In this document: in pieces, positions 1-8,784 of the stretch
How the letters are laid out: each line of letters opens with the position of its first letter
How positions within the stretch are numbered: the first letter of the stretch is position 1
Source: an uncultured Clostridia bacterium
GTDB lineage: Bacteria > Bacillota > Clostridia > Christensenellales > Aristaeellaceae
DNA length: 64,000 nucleotides
NCBI GenBank assembly: GCA_937894675.1
Contig: CALCQO010000012.1
Coordinates: 62,001 to 126,000, forward strand
Reading direction: 5' to 3'
Made by a program: the position numbers and the translations under genes
The notes under the pieces: generated by a model
What the model was told of the DNA's origin: nothing
Database searches by the model: none
Seen by the model: the letters and a program-made list of their open reading frames with translations, nothing else

Positions 1-1893
1 AATCACCCCCAGGGGGTTCTCCCGGCGGTGGATGTTCATCACGTCTTCCAGCGTCAAGGGCTCAAAGTACAGGCGGTCGGAAATGTCATAGTCGGTGGAC
101 ACCGTTTCCGGGTTGCAGTTGACCATGATGGTCTGAAAACCCAGCTTGCGGATGGCCTTGGCGGCGTGTACGCAGCAATAGTCAAACTCGATGCCCTGGC
201 CGATGCGGTTGGGGCCGCTGCCCAGCACCATCACCTTGCGCTGACCGTCGCCCTCGATTTTTTCCCCCTGGCCATGGTAGCTGGAGTAGTAGTAGGCACT
301 GTCCTTGGTGCCGCTGACATGGATGGGGTAGTACCCCGGCACGATGCCCGCCTCCAGTCGGGCCGCGGCCACCGCCATCTCCTTCAGGCCCAGGATTTCC
401 GACAGGTACTTGTCGGAAAAGCCGCTGCGCTTGGCATGCAGCAGCACCTCCCCATCGGGCACGCCGCCCTTGTAGGCCAGCAGGGCGTTCTCCTCCTCCA
501 CCAGCTCCCGCATCTGGTCGATGAAGTAGGGCTTGATCTTGGTGAGCGCGAAGAGCTCCTGGGTGGTTGCCCCCTTGCGCAGCGCTTCGTACATGATAAA
601 CTGCCGCTCGCTGGTGGGTTTTTGCAGCAAAGCCAGCAACTCCACCTTGCTAAGGCTATGGTAGTTGGCGGCAAAGCCCAGGCCGAAGCGCTTGATTTCC
701 AGCCCCCGCAGGGCTTTCTGGAAGGCTTCCTTGTAGGTTTTGCCGATGCTCATCACTTCGCCTACGGCGCGCATCTGGGTGCCCAGTTCGTCCTTGATGC
801 CCTTGAACTTTTCAAAAGCCCACCGGGCGAACTTAATCACCACATAGTCATCACTGGGCACATACTTATCCAGGGTGCCGTGCTTGCCGCAGGGGATTTC
901 ATCCAGGGTGATGCCCATGGCCAGCATGGCGGACACCAACGCGATGGGAAAGCCCGTAGCCTTGGACGCCAGCGCCGAGGAGCGGGAGGTGCGGGGGTTG
1001 ATTTCAATCACAATAATGCGCCCGGTATCCGGGTCGTGGGCGAACTGCACATTGGTGCCGCCGATGACGCCCACTTCTTCCACAATCTTGAAGGCGGCTT
1101 CCTTCAAGCGCTGCTGCACGGCTTCAGAGATGGTCAGCATGGGGGCAGAGCAGAAGGAATCCCCGGTATGCACGCCCAGGGGGTCGATGTTCTCGATGAA
1201 GCACACCGCCACCATCTGGCCTTTGCGGTCGCGCACCACCTCCACCTCCAGCTCTTCCCAGCCGAGGATGGATTCCTCCACCAATACCTGACCTACGGGG
1301 CTGGCTTTCAGGCCACGGGCCATTACTTCCCGCAGCTGCTGGGGGCTGTACACCAGGCCGCCGCCGGTGCCGCCCATGGTGTATGCGGGGCGCAGCACCA
1401 CCGGATAACCCAGGGAGGCGGCAATCTGCTCCCCTTCCTGAAGGGAATAGGCCACATCGCTGCGCGCCGACTCGATGCCCAGGCGTTCCAGCGTTTTTTT
1501 AAACTCCACCCGGTCTTCCCCCCGGCGGATGGCGTCCAGGGACACGCCGATAATCTGCACCCCGTACTTTTCCAGCACGCCCTTTTCCGCCAATTCGGAG
1601 CATAAATTAAGGCCTGATTGCCCACCAAGATTTGGTAACAGGGCATCAGGCCGTTCTTTCGCAATGATTTGTTCCAGATAATCCACATTCAACGGTTCAA
1701 TATAGGTCTTGTCCGCGGTTTCCGGGTCCGTCATGATGGTGGCGGGGTTGGAATTGACAAGAACAATTTCATACCCCAGGCTCCTGAGCGCCTTGCACGC
1801 CTGGGTGCCGGAATAGTCAAACTCGCACGCCTGCCCGATGACAATGGGCCCCGATCCAATGATCAATATCTTGTTGATGCCCGGCTTGTCCAT
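1..1893 (-). CDS. carB: carbamoyl-phosphate synthase large subunit, 3' end cut by window edge
   Basis: Makes carbamoyl phosphate from bicarbonate, ATP and ammonia delivered by the small subunit, for pyrimidine and arginine synthesis in the cytoplasm. The first 631 codons are visible of about 1070 usual for the family; the frame is open to position 1, so the gene continues beyond the window and is not known to be broken. The first ATP-grasp half shows the glycine-rich GGTGGGL loop and the EINPRTSRSS segment. The second half begins around residue 550 with VMVLGSGPNRIGQG, mirroring ILIIGSGPIVIGQ near the N terminus, as expected for the internally duplicated synthetase. The start is the ATG at 1893, preceded by GGAGG. 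The small subunit gene carA, usually just upstream, is not there; noncoding DNA and a divergent hydrolase are found instead. Family assignment is very secure. Confidence 0.97.
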   Translation of the reverse strand, partial: MDKPGINKILIIGSGPIVIGQACEFDYSGTQACKALRSLGYEIVLVNSNPATIMTDPETADKTYIEPLNVDYLEQIIAKERPDALLPNLGGQSGLNLCSELAEKGVLEKYGVQIIGVSLDAIRRGEDRVEFKKTLERLGIESARSDVAYSLQEGEQIAASLGYPVVLRPAYTMGGTGGGLVYSPQQLREVMARGLKASPVGQVLVEESILGWEELEVEVVRDRKGQMVAVCFIENIDPLGVHTGDSFCSAPMLTISEAVQQRLKEAAFKIVEEVGVIGGTNVQFAHDPDTGRIIVIEINPRTSRSSALASKATGFPIALVSAMLAMGITLDEIPCGKHGTLDKYVPSDDYVVIKFARWAFEKFKGIKDELGTQMRAVGEVMSIGKTYKEAFQKALRGLEIKRFGLGFAANYHSLSKVELLALLQKPTSERQFIMYEALRKGATTQELFALTKIKPYFIDQMRELVEEENALLAYKGGVPDGEVLLHAKRSGFSDKYLSEILGLKEMAVAAARLEAGIVPGYYPIHVSGTKDSAYYYSSYHGQGEKIEGDGQRKVMVLGSGPNRIGQGIEFDYCCVHAAKAIRKLGFQTIMVNCNPETVSTDYDISDRLYFEPLTLEDVMNIHRRENPLGVI

Positions 1894-1976
1894 ACTTCCT
1901 CCTTCAAACAACGCCTTGTCCCTGCTGCACAATAGGCTGCCGCACACCCTTGGATACGCAAACAACCTATCTTTTT

Positions 1977-2005
1977 ATTTTATCAGTTCCCGAGCCCGCC
2001 GTCAA
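1977..2005 (-). promoter_or_regulatory. promoter of carB
   Basis: On the minus strand TTGACG, a 17-bp spacer and TAAAAT lie about 85-110 bp upstream of the carB start. This suggests carB is transcribed from its own promoter rather than as the second gene of a carAB unit. Inferred from consensus match only. Confidence 0.6.
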
Positions 2006-2131
2006 AGGGTTTTCAAAAGGACTTCAGCGGAAAAACGCAAGTCCGCGCTTACTGTTTTTCTCTTGAGCAATTTCAAGCGGCTGATGTTTTCCTTTTGTAT
2101 TCGAGAGGGGCAGGATGGGAAACGGCTGCCG

Positions 2132-2161
2132 TTGACAGCTCGGCGCGGGAATGGATAGAAT
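2132..2161 (+). promoter_or_regulatory. promoter of the alpha/beta hydrolase
   Basis: TTGACA at 2132-2137, an 18-bp spacer and TAGAAT at 2156-2161. The -10 box lies 37 bp before the ATG at 2199, which rules out the earlier in-frame start at 2151. The rest of 1894-2198 holds the divergent carB promoter and no other gene that can be supported. Confidence 0.65.
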
Positions 2162-2198
2162 ACACCAGAGAAACAGGAAAGCAGATGAGGAAACCGCC

Positions 2199-2906
2199 AT
2201 GCAGCATACAAGGAAAAGGCACCTAACCATCGGAACCCTTCCCGCCCTGTTGTGGGGAGAGGAACAGGACAAAGCCGTGCTGGCCGTCCATGGCCAGGGG
2301 GGCAGCAAGGAAGAAGCCGCCCTGCTCGCCCAGGTGGTGTGCCCCTTGGGCTGGCAGGTGCTCAGCGTGGATTTGCCCGGGCACGGGGAGCGTGCGGGAA
2401 AGGAACCTGCCTTCCTGCCCTGGAACTGCGTGGCGGAGCTGCGGCAGGCGGAAGGGTTTCTGCAAGAAAACTGGCGGCAAAAAGCCCTGTACGCGGCCAG
2501 CATCGGGGCATGGCTCAGCCTGCTGTCCTTTCACCCCACAACCTTCCACCGCTGCCTGCTGGTCTCCCCCCTGCTGGACATGGAAAGCCTGATTCTATCA
2601 ATGATGAAGGAAGCGGGGGTAACGGAAAGCAAACTAAGGCAGGAACAGACCATCCCCGCCGCCTCGGGACAAATTCTCTCCTGGGAATATCTGACCTACG
2701 CCCGCGCCCATCCGGCGCCCCCCTGGCCCTGCCCCACCAGCATCCTCTACGGGGAGGGGGACAGCCTGGTTCTCCTTGCCTCGGTGCGGGATTTTGCCCA
2801 GCGCAATACCTGCTCCTTCACCATCCAGCCCGGCGGGGAGCACTGGTTCCACACCCCGGAGCAGCTGGATTATTTGAAGGGTTGGATAGGGCGGGAGATG
2901 GATTGA
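2199..2906 (+). CDS. alpha/beta hydrolase
   Basis: A 235-residue cytoplasmic serine hydrolase of the alpha/beta fold; the substrate cannot be told from sequence. An oxyanion-type VHGQGGS loop follows the first strands. The nucleophile elbow reads AASIGA, with Ser about residue 101, so the usual first Gly of GxSxG is Ala. The acid is probably Asp188 in YGEGDS and the base His215 in GGEHWF. The start at 2199 follows GAGGAAA at a good distance and lies just after a TAGAAT promoter. Divergent from carB; the next gene has its own promoter, so this is probably monocistronic. Confidence 0.8.
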   Translation: MQHTRKRHLTIGTLPALLWGEEQDKAVLAVHGQGGSKEEAALLAQVVCPLGWQVLSVDLPGHGERAGKEPAFLPWNCVAELRQAEGFLQENWRQKALYAASIGAWLSLLSFHPTTFHRCLLVSPLLDMESLILSMMKEAGVTESKLRQEQTIPAASGQILSWEYLTYARAHPAPPWPCPTSILYGEGDSLVLLASVRDFAQRNTCSFTIQPGGEHWFHTPEQLDYLKGWIGREMD

Positions 2907-3046
2907 TGGCGAAAGCGCCTTTTGCACCTTTCGCTATTGCAGCAGAGCTTTTTCGTCAAGGAGAAAATCCTCAAGACCCGCAGCAGAATCCCGTTTTCAT
3001 TATGCCGGGGAACAAAGCTTCGCATGCGTTCTTCCCGCTGGAGAAG

Positions 3047-3075
3047 TTGACAAACCAACCCGGAAACATTACAAT
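3047..3075 (+). promoter_or_regulatory. promoter of the WG-repeat protein
   Basis: TTGACA at 3047-3052, a 17-bp spacer and TACAAT at 3070-3075, about 48 bp upstream of the ATG at 3124. Confidence 0.65.
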
Positions 3076-3123
3076 TTCATTGAAAAGTACACATAACATC
3101 ACAGAACAAGCGAAGGTAGAGAT

Positions 3124-4731
3124 ATGAAACCTATTCAAAAGACTCTCATCATGCTTTTTGCGATGCTTCTTTTTGTCAGCGACATGGGCCTTAGCACTCA
3201 TGCCGCAAGCGGCAATGCGGATACCATCATCGAATTAACAAGCAGCGAGGGTGAAAGCTTCGAGGTTGCCCTGCCGCAGCAAACAAACCTTCCCTATCTG
3301 AGGAACGGGATGGGCCTTGGCTATGGCTTTTCTGACGGCCTCTGCTATTTTTATAATGTCGGGGAAAAATACGGATACATTAATAGACAGGGGCAGGTGG
3401 TCTATCCTGCGGAGCTTGACGCGGCAGAGGATTACAACAATGGATTTGCCTATGTAAAAAAGGAAGGCGTTTGGGGATTTCTTGACACCTCTTTCCGGTT
3501 TTTCCCGGCGCCCGGCCGAGAAAATTGGGATGTTTTTCCAGCCTATATCAATTATCAGCAGAGTGCGGCTGATGAACAAGTGCTGGAAGCGCAGTACATT
3601 ACCTTTCAGGACAAAGACAGCAAACTATGGGGGGTCGCGGATAGGCGGTTCAATACCATAATCCCCGCTGCATGGGAAGATAGGATACACAATCTTGATG
3701 ACCTGACGCCCGTCATGAAAAACGGAAAGTATGGCTACATTGATAAAGGCGGCACCCTTGTGATTGATACCGTATGGGATTTCGCCTGGCCATTCAGCGA
3801 AGGGCTGGCGGTTGTCGAAAAAGACGGTTTATATGGCTATATCAACGAGCAGGGGGATGTGGTGATTGAACCGCAATTTGTTGAGGCGGAGCCCTTTTGC
3901 TTTGGCGTGGCGCCGGTGCTGCTTCATCGGGAAGGAGAAGAAGACAGATGGGTGCAAGTGGACGCCTCCGGAAGCGTCAACTATCGCCCGCAGTATCAGG
4001 GATATGAATGGTTGACAGATACTCTGTTATCCGTAAAGAAAAATGACCTTTATGGGTTAATGGACGCTCAAGGCAACCTTCTGCAAAAACCGCAGTGGAA
4101 TGTAATTCGTCCTTTCAGCAAAGGCATTGCGATGGTAGAGGGAGAGGGCGGCTATGGTTTTATTAACGACAGAGGGGATGTAATCAGTAAACCCCAATGG
4201 GACAGTGATTACTATGCCTATTACAACGCTTCGGATACTTCGGGCGAACCCATTGTGTCTGAGGAACTCACCTATGAATACGATGATGTCATCCGTGTAT
4301 GCAAGGATGAGGAAAGCGGAAATGTACACAAATGCGGCTTTATGGACACGGACGGTCATGTCATCATTCCCCCGCAGGAGTTATTAGCGGATAACTTTTC
4401 AGAAGGCTTCGCTGCCGTCTACCATGAGGGGAAGCATGGATACATCGACAAAACCGGCAAAGTGGTCATCCCCCTGCAATGGGACAAAGCGTATGCCTTT
4501 CATAATGGGGTTGCCCTGGTGATGCAGTACAGACCGCCCCGGGAGGGAGAAGAGCCCTTATTCGCTAACAAGAATGTGGTTGAAGAGTGGGGCCTGATTG
4601 GTAAGAATGGTCAGGTACTCATAGAACCCAAGTGGGACCAGGTCCCCCTGTTTGGGGAGGGCGTTATCATCGCTGATGAAGACGGGCTTTGGAACGTCTA
4701 CGACATGCAAGGCAATTTGCTGAGTAAATAA
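3124..4731 (+). CDS. secreted WG-repeat protein
   Basis: A 535-residue protein with an N-terminal signal peptide (KTLIMLFAMLLF core, probable cleavage after STHA near residue 28) and then almost entirely WG/KWG-type repeats. About ten units recur with a core such as YGYINRQGQVV, YGYIDKGGTLVI, YGFINDRGDVI and HGYIDKTGKVVI, each followed by a hydrophobic segment with W or F and an FSEGLA-type turn. Such repeats form beta-rich, presumably propeller-like or solenoid surfaces; no catalytic motif is visible and the role is unknown. The gene is AT-richer than the neighbouring glycolytic genes. It has its own promoter and shares a bidirectional terminator with gpmI. An extracellular or surface-bound binding protein is the likeliest class. 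Confidence 0.85.
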   Translation: MKPIQKTLIMLFAMLLFVSDMGLSTHAASGNADTIIELTSSEGESFEVALPQQTNLPYLRNGMGLGYGFSDGLCYFYNVGEKYGYINRQGQVVYPAELDAAEDYNNGFAYVKKEGVWGFLDTSFRFFPAPGRENWDVFPAYINYQQSAADEQVLEAQYITFQDKDSKLWGVADRRFNTIIPAAWEDRIHNLDDLTPVMKNGKYGYIDKGGTLVIDTVWDFAWPFSEGLAVVEKDGLYGYINEQGDVVIEPQFVEAEPFCFGVAPVLLHREGEEDRWVQVDASGSVNYRPQYQGYEWLTDTLLSVKKNDLYGLMDAQGNLLQKPQWNVIRPFSKGIAMVEGEGGYGFINDRGDVISKPQWDSDYYAYYNASDTSGEPIVSEELTYEYDDVIRVCKDEESGNVHKCGFMDTDGHVIIPPQELLADNFSEGFAAVYHEGKHGYIDKTGKVVIPLQWDKAYAFHNGVALVMQYRPPREGEEPLFANKNVVEEWGLIGKNGQVLIEPKWDQVPLFGEGVIIADEDGLWNVYDMQGNLLSK

Positions 4732-4740
4732 CAAGAAAGA

Positions 4741-4780
4741 AACAGACTCGAAGGAATCTGCCTTCGAGTCTGTTTTCCTT
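4741..4780. terminator. bidirectional terminator between the WG-repeat gene and gpmI
   Basis: A 14-bp stem (AACAGACTCGAAGG with its complement) around a five-base loop, followed by TTTTCCTTT on the plus side and TTTCTTTCTTG on the minus side. It sits between two convergent stop codons. Confidence 0.85.
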
Positions 4781-4786
4781 TGCCTG

Positions 4787-6328
4787 TTAAATCAGCGGTT
4801 CCCCGGTCATTTCCTTGGGGATGGGGATGCCCATGGCTTTGAGCATGGTGGGGGCGATGTCGCACAGGCGGCCGCCCTCCCGCAGGGCTTTGCCCACATA
4901 CTCCTTGCCGCAGGCGATGAAGGGTACGGGGTTGGTGGTATGGGCGGTGAAAGGCTCGCCGGTTTCGTAGTCAATCATCTGGTCGGCGTTGCCATGGTCG
5001 GCGGTGATGAACACCCGGCCGCCCCTTTCCAGAATGGCGTCGGCCAGCAAGCCCACGTCCTTGTCCACTTCCGTAACAGCCTTTTCCGCGGCCTCCAGCA
5101 CGCCGGTATGGCCCACCATGTCGCAGTTGGCGTAGTTGAGGATCATCACGTCATACTTGTCCGTGGCAATCAGCTCCAGGGCTTCCCGGGTGACTTCCGG
5201 AGCGCTCATCTCGGGCTTCAGGTCGAAGGTGGCCACCTCTTTATCCGAGGGAATCAGCACCCGGTCCTCGCCGCCGTTCTTTTCCTCCACGCCGCCGTTG
5301 AAGAAGAAGGTGACATGGGCGTACTTCTGGGTTTCGGCGATGCGCAGCTGGGTCTTGCCCAGATCCGACAGGTATTCCCCCATGGTATTGGTGAGGGTTT
5401 CCGGCGGGTTGACGATTTTGAGCCCCGTGAAGGTTTCGTCATACTGGGTCATGGTGACAAACTGCAGAGGGATGAAGCCCCGCTGGCGGTCGAAACCGGC
5501 AAAATCCTGCTGGATGAAGGCGCGGGTCAGCTGCCGCGCCCGGTCGGGGCGGAAGTTGAAGAACACCACGCTGTCGCCGCTCTGCACAGTGGCGACAGGC
5601 TTGCCATCCTTGAGAACCACCGTGGGCTGGATAAACTCGTCCGTTTCGCCCTTGTCGTAGCTTTGCAGCACGGCCTGCTCGGCGGACAGGGCAGTGGTGC
5701 CCTCGCCCATGGCGATGGCGTTATAGCCCTTTTCCACACGGGTCCAGATGTTGTCCCGGTCCATGCCCCAGTAGCGGCCTTGCACACTGGCGATTTCGCC
5801 CACGCCGATTTCCTTGATCTTGTCTTCCAGCTGGCGCACAAACTCGATGCCGGAGGTGGGCGGCACGTCGCGCCCGTCCATCAGGCAGTGGATGAATACC
5901 TTGGTAAGCCCCCTGTCCTTGGCCATCTGCAGCAGGGCGTACAGGTGGGTGTTATGGCTGTGCACGCCGCCGTCGGACAAAAGCCCCAGAAAGTGCAGGG
6001 CGCCGCCGTTATCCCGGGCCACGTCCATCGCCCACAGCAGGGGTTCCTTCTTGAACAGTTCCCCGGTCTGGATGTCCCGGGTGATGCGGGTGAGTTCCTG
6101 GTACACTATGCGCCCGGCGCCGATGTTCAGATGCCCCACCTCGGAGTTGCCCATCTGCCCGTCGGGCAGCCCCACGTCCATGCCGCTGGCGCCAATCTGG
6201 GTGTGGGGGTACTGGGCCTTGAGGCGGTCCAAATTGGGGGTACCGGCGATGCGCACGGCATTGCCCACGGGGTTTTCATTGATGCCCAGCCCGTCCATGA
6301 TAATCAGGGCTGTCAGTTGTTTCTGCAT
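4787..6328 (-). CDS. gpmI: 2,3-bisphosphoglycerate-independent phosphoglycerate mutase
   Basis: Interconverts 3- and 2-phosphoglycerate in lower glycolysis without a bisphosphoglycerate cofactor, using two Mn ions. The 513-residue length is normal. The metal-binding MDGLG motif is at residues 11-15. The phosphorylated serine lies in GNSEVGH at about Ser62. The second metal cluster of the alkaline-phosphatase superfamily appears as NYANCDMVGHTG and FITADHGNAD near the C terminus. It is the last gene of cggR-pgk-tpiA-gpmI, starting only 9 bp after the tpiA stop, so translational coupling and CggR control are likely. Its 3' end faces the bidirectional terminator at 4741-4780. Confidence 0.97.
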   Translation of the reverse strand: MQKQLTALIIMDGLGINENPVGNAVRIAGTPNLDRLKAQYPHTQIGASGMDVGLPDGQMGNSEVGHLNIGAGRIVYQELTRITRDIQTGELFKKEPLLWAMDVARDNGGALHFLGLLSDGGVHSHNTHLYALLQMAKDRGLTKVFIHCLMDGRDVPPTSGIEFVRQLEDKIKEIGVGEIASVQGRYWGMDRDNIWTRVEKGYNAIAMGEGTTALSAEQAVLQSYDKGETDEFIQPTVVLKDGKPVATVQSGDSVVFFNFRPDRARQLTRAFIQQDFAGFDRQRGFIPLQFVTMTQYDETFTGLKIVNPPETLTNTMGEYLSDLGKTQLRIAETQKYAHVTFFFNGGVEEKNGGEDRVLIPSDKEVATFDLKPEMSAPEVTREALELIATDKYDVMILNYANCDMVGHTGVLEAAEKAVTEVDKDVGLLADAILERGGRVFITADHGNADQMIDYETGEPFTAHTTNPVPFIACGKEYVGKALREGGRLCDIAPTMLKAMGIPIPKEMTGEPLI

Positions 6329-6337
6329 ACTTCTTCC

Positions 6338-7090
6338 TTACTCCTGATAGTTGACGACCTTGGCGAAATCCTCCGCCTTCAGGGAAGCGCCGCCGATGAG
6401 GCCGCCGTCAATCTCCGGCTGGGCCATCAGGCCTTTGACATTCTTGGGGTTCATGGAGCCGCCGTACTGGATGCGCACGGCATTGGCCACCCGCTTGCCG
6501 TACTTATCGGCGATGGCCTTGCGGATGACGCCGATGGTCTCGTTGGCCTGCTCGTCCGTGGCGGTCAGACCGGTGCCGATGGCCCACACAGGCTCATACG
6601 CGATAACGACGGACTTAACTTCCTCCTCCGTCATGCCCGAGAGGGCAATCAGGGTCTGGTAGGTAACCAGGGCGTCGGTGTACCCGGCTTCCCGTTCTTC
6701 CTTCTTCTCACCCACGCAGATGATGGGAATCAGGCCGCCCGCCAGGGCCGCCCTGGAGCGCAGGTTGACGGTGACATCCGTCTCCCCAAAGTACTGCCGC
6801 CGCTCGCTATGGCCGATGATGGCGTAGGTAACGCCCGCTTCCTTCAGCATCTTGGCGGAAATTTCCCCTGTATAGGCGCCCTTCTCGGCGAAATGCACAT
6901 TCTGCGCGCCCACCTTGATGGCGCTGCCCTTGGTAGCCTTCACCGCCGCGGGGATGTCGATGGCGGGTACGCACACCACCACCACAGGCTTGGCGCCCTT
7001 CACCAGGGGCTTAAGTTCATTGATCAGTTCCGCGCCCTCGTTGGGGGTATTGTTCATTTTCCAGTTGCCGGCAATCACAGGTTTCCGCAT
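6338..7090 (-). CDS. tpiA: triose-phosphate isomerase
   Basis: Interconverts dihydroxyacetone phosphate and glyceraldehyde 3-phosphate. The 250-residue length is typical. All three key residues are visible: Lys11 in NWKMN, His94 in IIGHSERR and Glu166 in AYEPVWAIGTG. The start at 7090 (MRKPVIAGNW) follows AAAGGA; an in-frame extension up to 7162 has no ribosome site and does not fit the family. Third gene of the glycolytic operon, but separated from pgk by 444 bp that contain repeat elements of families A and B, so transcript structure here may be complex. Confidence 0.97.
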   Translation of the reverse strand: MRKPVIAGNWKMNNTPNEGAELINELKPLVKGAKPVVVVCVPAIDIPAAVKATKGSAIKVGAQNVHFAEKGAYTGEISAKMLKEAGVTYAIIGHSERRQYFGETDVTVNLRSRAALAGGLIPIICVGEKKEEREAGYTDALVTYQTLIALSGMTEEEVKSVVIAYEPVWAIGTGLTATDEQANETIGVIRKAIADKYGKRVANAVRIQYGGSMNPKNVKGLMAQPEIDGGLIGGASLKAEDFAKVVNYQE

Positions 7091-7126
7091 AGAATGTCCT
7101 TTCTGCAAATCAGTCATCAGGGAGTA

Positions 7127-7184
7127 CCTCGGGGCGCTGCCCCGAACCCCGCCAAAGGGCATGATGCCCTTTGGAATCCGCGAT
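7127..7184 (+). repeat. family B hairpin element, partial copy (modules 2 and 3)
   Basis: Contains hairpin CGGGGCGCTGCCCCG at 7130-7144 and the signature 23-bp hairpin at 7152-7174 with arms CCAAAGGGC and GCCCTTTGG, followed by AATCCGCGATAA. The same module order occurs at 29776-29868 and 49576-49661, where module 1 is also present. It lies just upstream of tpiA. Confidence 0.75.
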
Positions 7185-7258
7185 AAAATAAACCAAGAGT
7201 TTCAAGATACCATACCCACCCAAGTGGGTCTCAAATCATAACAAACCTACGATATTGT

Positions 7259-7325
7259 GGGGGAAGCGCGTTCAAAAACCCGCAAGGCAAGGAACGAAGC
7301 CGGGTCAGCGAGGGAGCTTACCGTG
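7259..7325 (+). repeat. family A element, truncated copy A1a
   Basis: A 67-bp sequence identical to 7404-7470. It covers the left terminal inverted repeat (GCGCGTTCAAAAACCCGC), the conserved AGGAACGAA box, the first arm of the long stem and GAGGGAGCTTACCGTG, then stops matching. The right half of the element is absent, so it cannot form the closed structure seen in the other copies. Confidence 0.85.
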
Positions 7326-7403
7326 CTACGACATGACCAAGCCTACCCTGCCATCGTAACATGGAATGACGGACTTTAGGTGAGCGTGCTTCAACGATAA
7401 TCC

Positions 7404-7530
7404 GGGGGAAGCGCGTTCAAAAACCCGCAAGGCAAGGAACGAAGCCGGGTCAGCGAGGGAGCTTACCGTGCGTAAGTGACCGAGCTGACACGGCTTCAGT
7501 GACGCAGCATGGCGGGATTTTTCAACGCGC
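7404..7530 (+). repeat. family A structured element, copy A1b
   Basis: Ends 4 bp from the pgk stop codon. Terminal arms GCGCGTT and AACGCGC pair perfectly; the internal stem pairs GAAGCCG-GTCAGC with GCTGAC-CGGCTTC; a small hairpin CTTAC...GTAAG sits at the apex inside the conserved GAGGGAG...TGACCGA context. The third hairpin present in copies at 12.1 and 21.8 kb is deleted here. Together with A1a and B1 this fills the gap 7091-7534; no gene is supported there. Confidence 0.85.
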
Positions 7531-7534
7531 GCCT

Positions 7535-8719
7535 TTATTTATTATTCAGCGCCGCTACGCCGGGTAATTCGATTCCTTCGAGGAACTCCAGCGACGCGCC
7601 GCCGCCGGTGGAAATGTGGCTGATTTTGTCAGCAAAGCCCATCTGCTCCACCGCCGCGGCGCTGTCGCCGCCGCCCACGATGGTGGTGGCGGAGGAGTCG
7701 GCCAGGGCCTTGGCCACGGCCTTGGTGCCTTCGGCGAAAGCGGGCATCTCAAACACGCCCATGGGGCCGTTCCACACAACGGTCTTGGCGTTCTTGATTT
7801 CACCAGCGAAAGCTTCCCGTGCCTTGGGGCCGATGTCCAGAGCCTGCCAGCCCTCGGGGATGCTGTTGGAAGCGACTACCTGGGTGTTGGCTTCATTGCT
7901 GAAGGCATCCGCCGCGACGGAGTCTTCCGGCAGCAGCAGCTTTACGCCCTTCTGCCTGGCTTTCTCCAGCAGTTCCTTGGCCAAATCCACCTTGTCGGCT
8001 TCCAGCAGGGAGTTGCCGATTTCGCCGCCCTGGGCCTTGATGAAGGTATAGGCCATGCCGCCGCCAATGAGCAGCACATCCACCTTCTCCAGCAGGTTGT
8101 TGATGACATTGATTTTGTCGCTGACTTTGGCGCCGCCCAGGATGGCCGCGAAGGGGCGCACGGGGTTGTTGACGGCATCGCCCAGGAACTGCAGTTCCTT
8201 CTCAATCAGGAAGCCGGAAACGGCCACGGGCATATAGTGGGCAACGCCCTCGGTGGAGGCGTGGGCCCGGTGGGCGGTGCCAAAGGCATCGTTCACATAG
8301 ATTTCGCCGTAGGAGGCCAGCTTCTTGGTAAAGTTCTCCTCGTTCTTTTCCTCTTCCTTGTGGTAGCGCAGGTTTTCCAGCAGGGCGACTTCGCCGTTCT
8401 TCAGGGAAGCGACCACCTTGTCGGCATCCTCGCCGATGACATCCTTGGCCATTTTCACTTCCTGCCCCAGCAACTCGGACAGGCGCTTGGCGACGGGCGC
8501 CAGGGAATACTTGGGGTTCACTTCGCCCTTGGGGCGGCCCATGTGGCTGCACAGCACCACTTTTGCGTTATGATCCAGCAGGTATTTGATGGTGGGCAGC
8601 GCGCCCACGATGCGGTTTTCATCGGTAATCCTGTCCCCGTCCATAGGCACGTTAAAATCCACGCGCACCAGCACCCGCTTGCCGTCTACATTGATGTCCC
8701 GGATGGTTTTCTTGTTCAT
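7535..8719 (-). CDS. pgk: phosphoglycerate kinase
   Basis: Transfers the phosphoryl group from 1,3-bisphosphoglycerate to ADP, the first ATP-yielding step of glycolysis. The 394-residue length is normal. The N-terminal substrate domain shows VLVRVDFNVP; the nucleotide domain shows the C-terminal GGGDSAAAVEQ and STGGGASLEFLEG signatures. The start at 8719 follows AAGGAGA at the usual distance. It is second in the operon after cggR (65-bp gap). In many Bacillota gapA lies between cggR and pgk; here it does not. The stop codon is 4 bp from a family A repeat. Confidence 0.97.
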   Translation of the reverse strand: MNKKTIRDINVDGKRVLVRVDFNVPMDGDRITDENRIVGALPTIKYLLDHNAKVVLCSHMGRPKGEVNPKYSLAPVAKRLSELLGQEVKMAKDVIGEDADKVVASLKNGEVALLENLRYHKEEEKNEENFTKKLASYGEIYVNDAFGTAHRAHASTEGVAHYMPVAVSGFLIEKELQFLGDAVNNPVRPFAAILGGAKVSDKINVINNLLEKVDVLLIGGGMAYTFIKAQGGEIGNSLLEADKVDLAKELLEKARQKGVKLLLPEDSVAADAFSNEANTQVVASNSIPEGWQALDIGPKAREAFAGEIKNAKTVVWNGPMGVFEMPAFAEGTKAVAKALADSSATTIVGGGDSAAAVEQMGFADKISHISTGGGASLEFLEGIELPGVAALNNK

Positions 8720-8784
8720 ACCTTTTCTCCTTATATGTTTTCATCGAGATGACGCGATATGGATAAGGCTTTCGCCTTCCAAAC

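Noticed and set aside
28..1605. Long open frame on the plus strand opposite carB
   Set aside because: It is the antisense shadow of a clear carB coding region; high GC gives long antisense frames. The same holds for 4940-7186 opposite gpmI/tpiA, 7616-8752 opposite pgk, 18557-20194 opposite the membrane hydrolase and 31306-33015 opposite the lipid-synthesis gene.
2252..3127. Plus-strand frame overlapping the alpha/beta hydrolase
   Set aside because: It is an alternate frame of the hydrolase gene with arginine/glycine-rich, low-complexity translation and it runs across the promoter of the WG-repeat gene.
7259..7530. Possible CRISPR array from the direct repeats between pgk and tpiA
   Set aside because: Only two copies, 67 bp long, with a 78-bp spacer and internal palindromes; no cas genes. 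They belong to the dispersed family A element.
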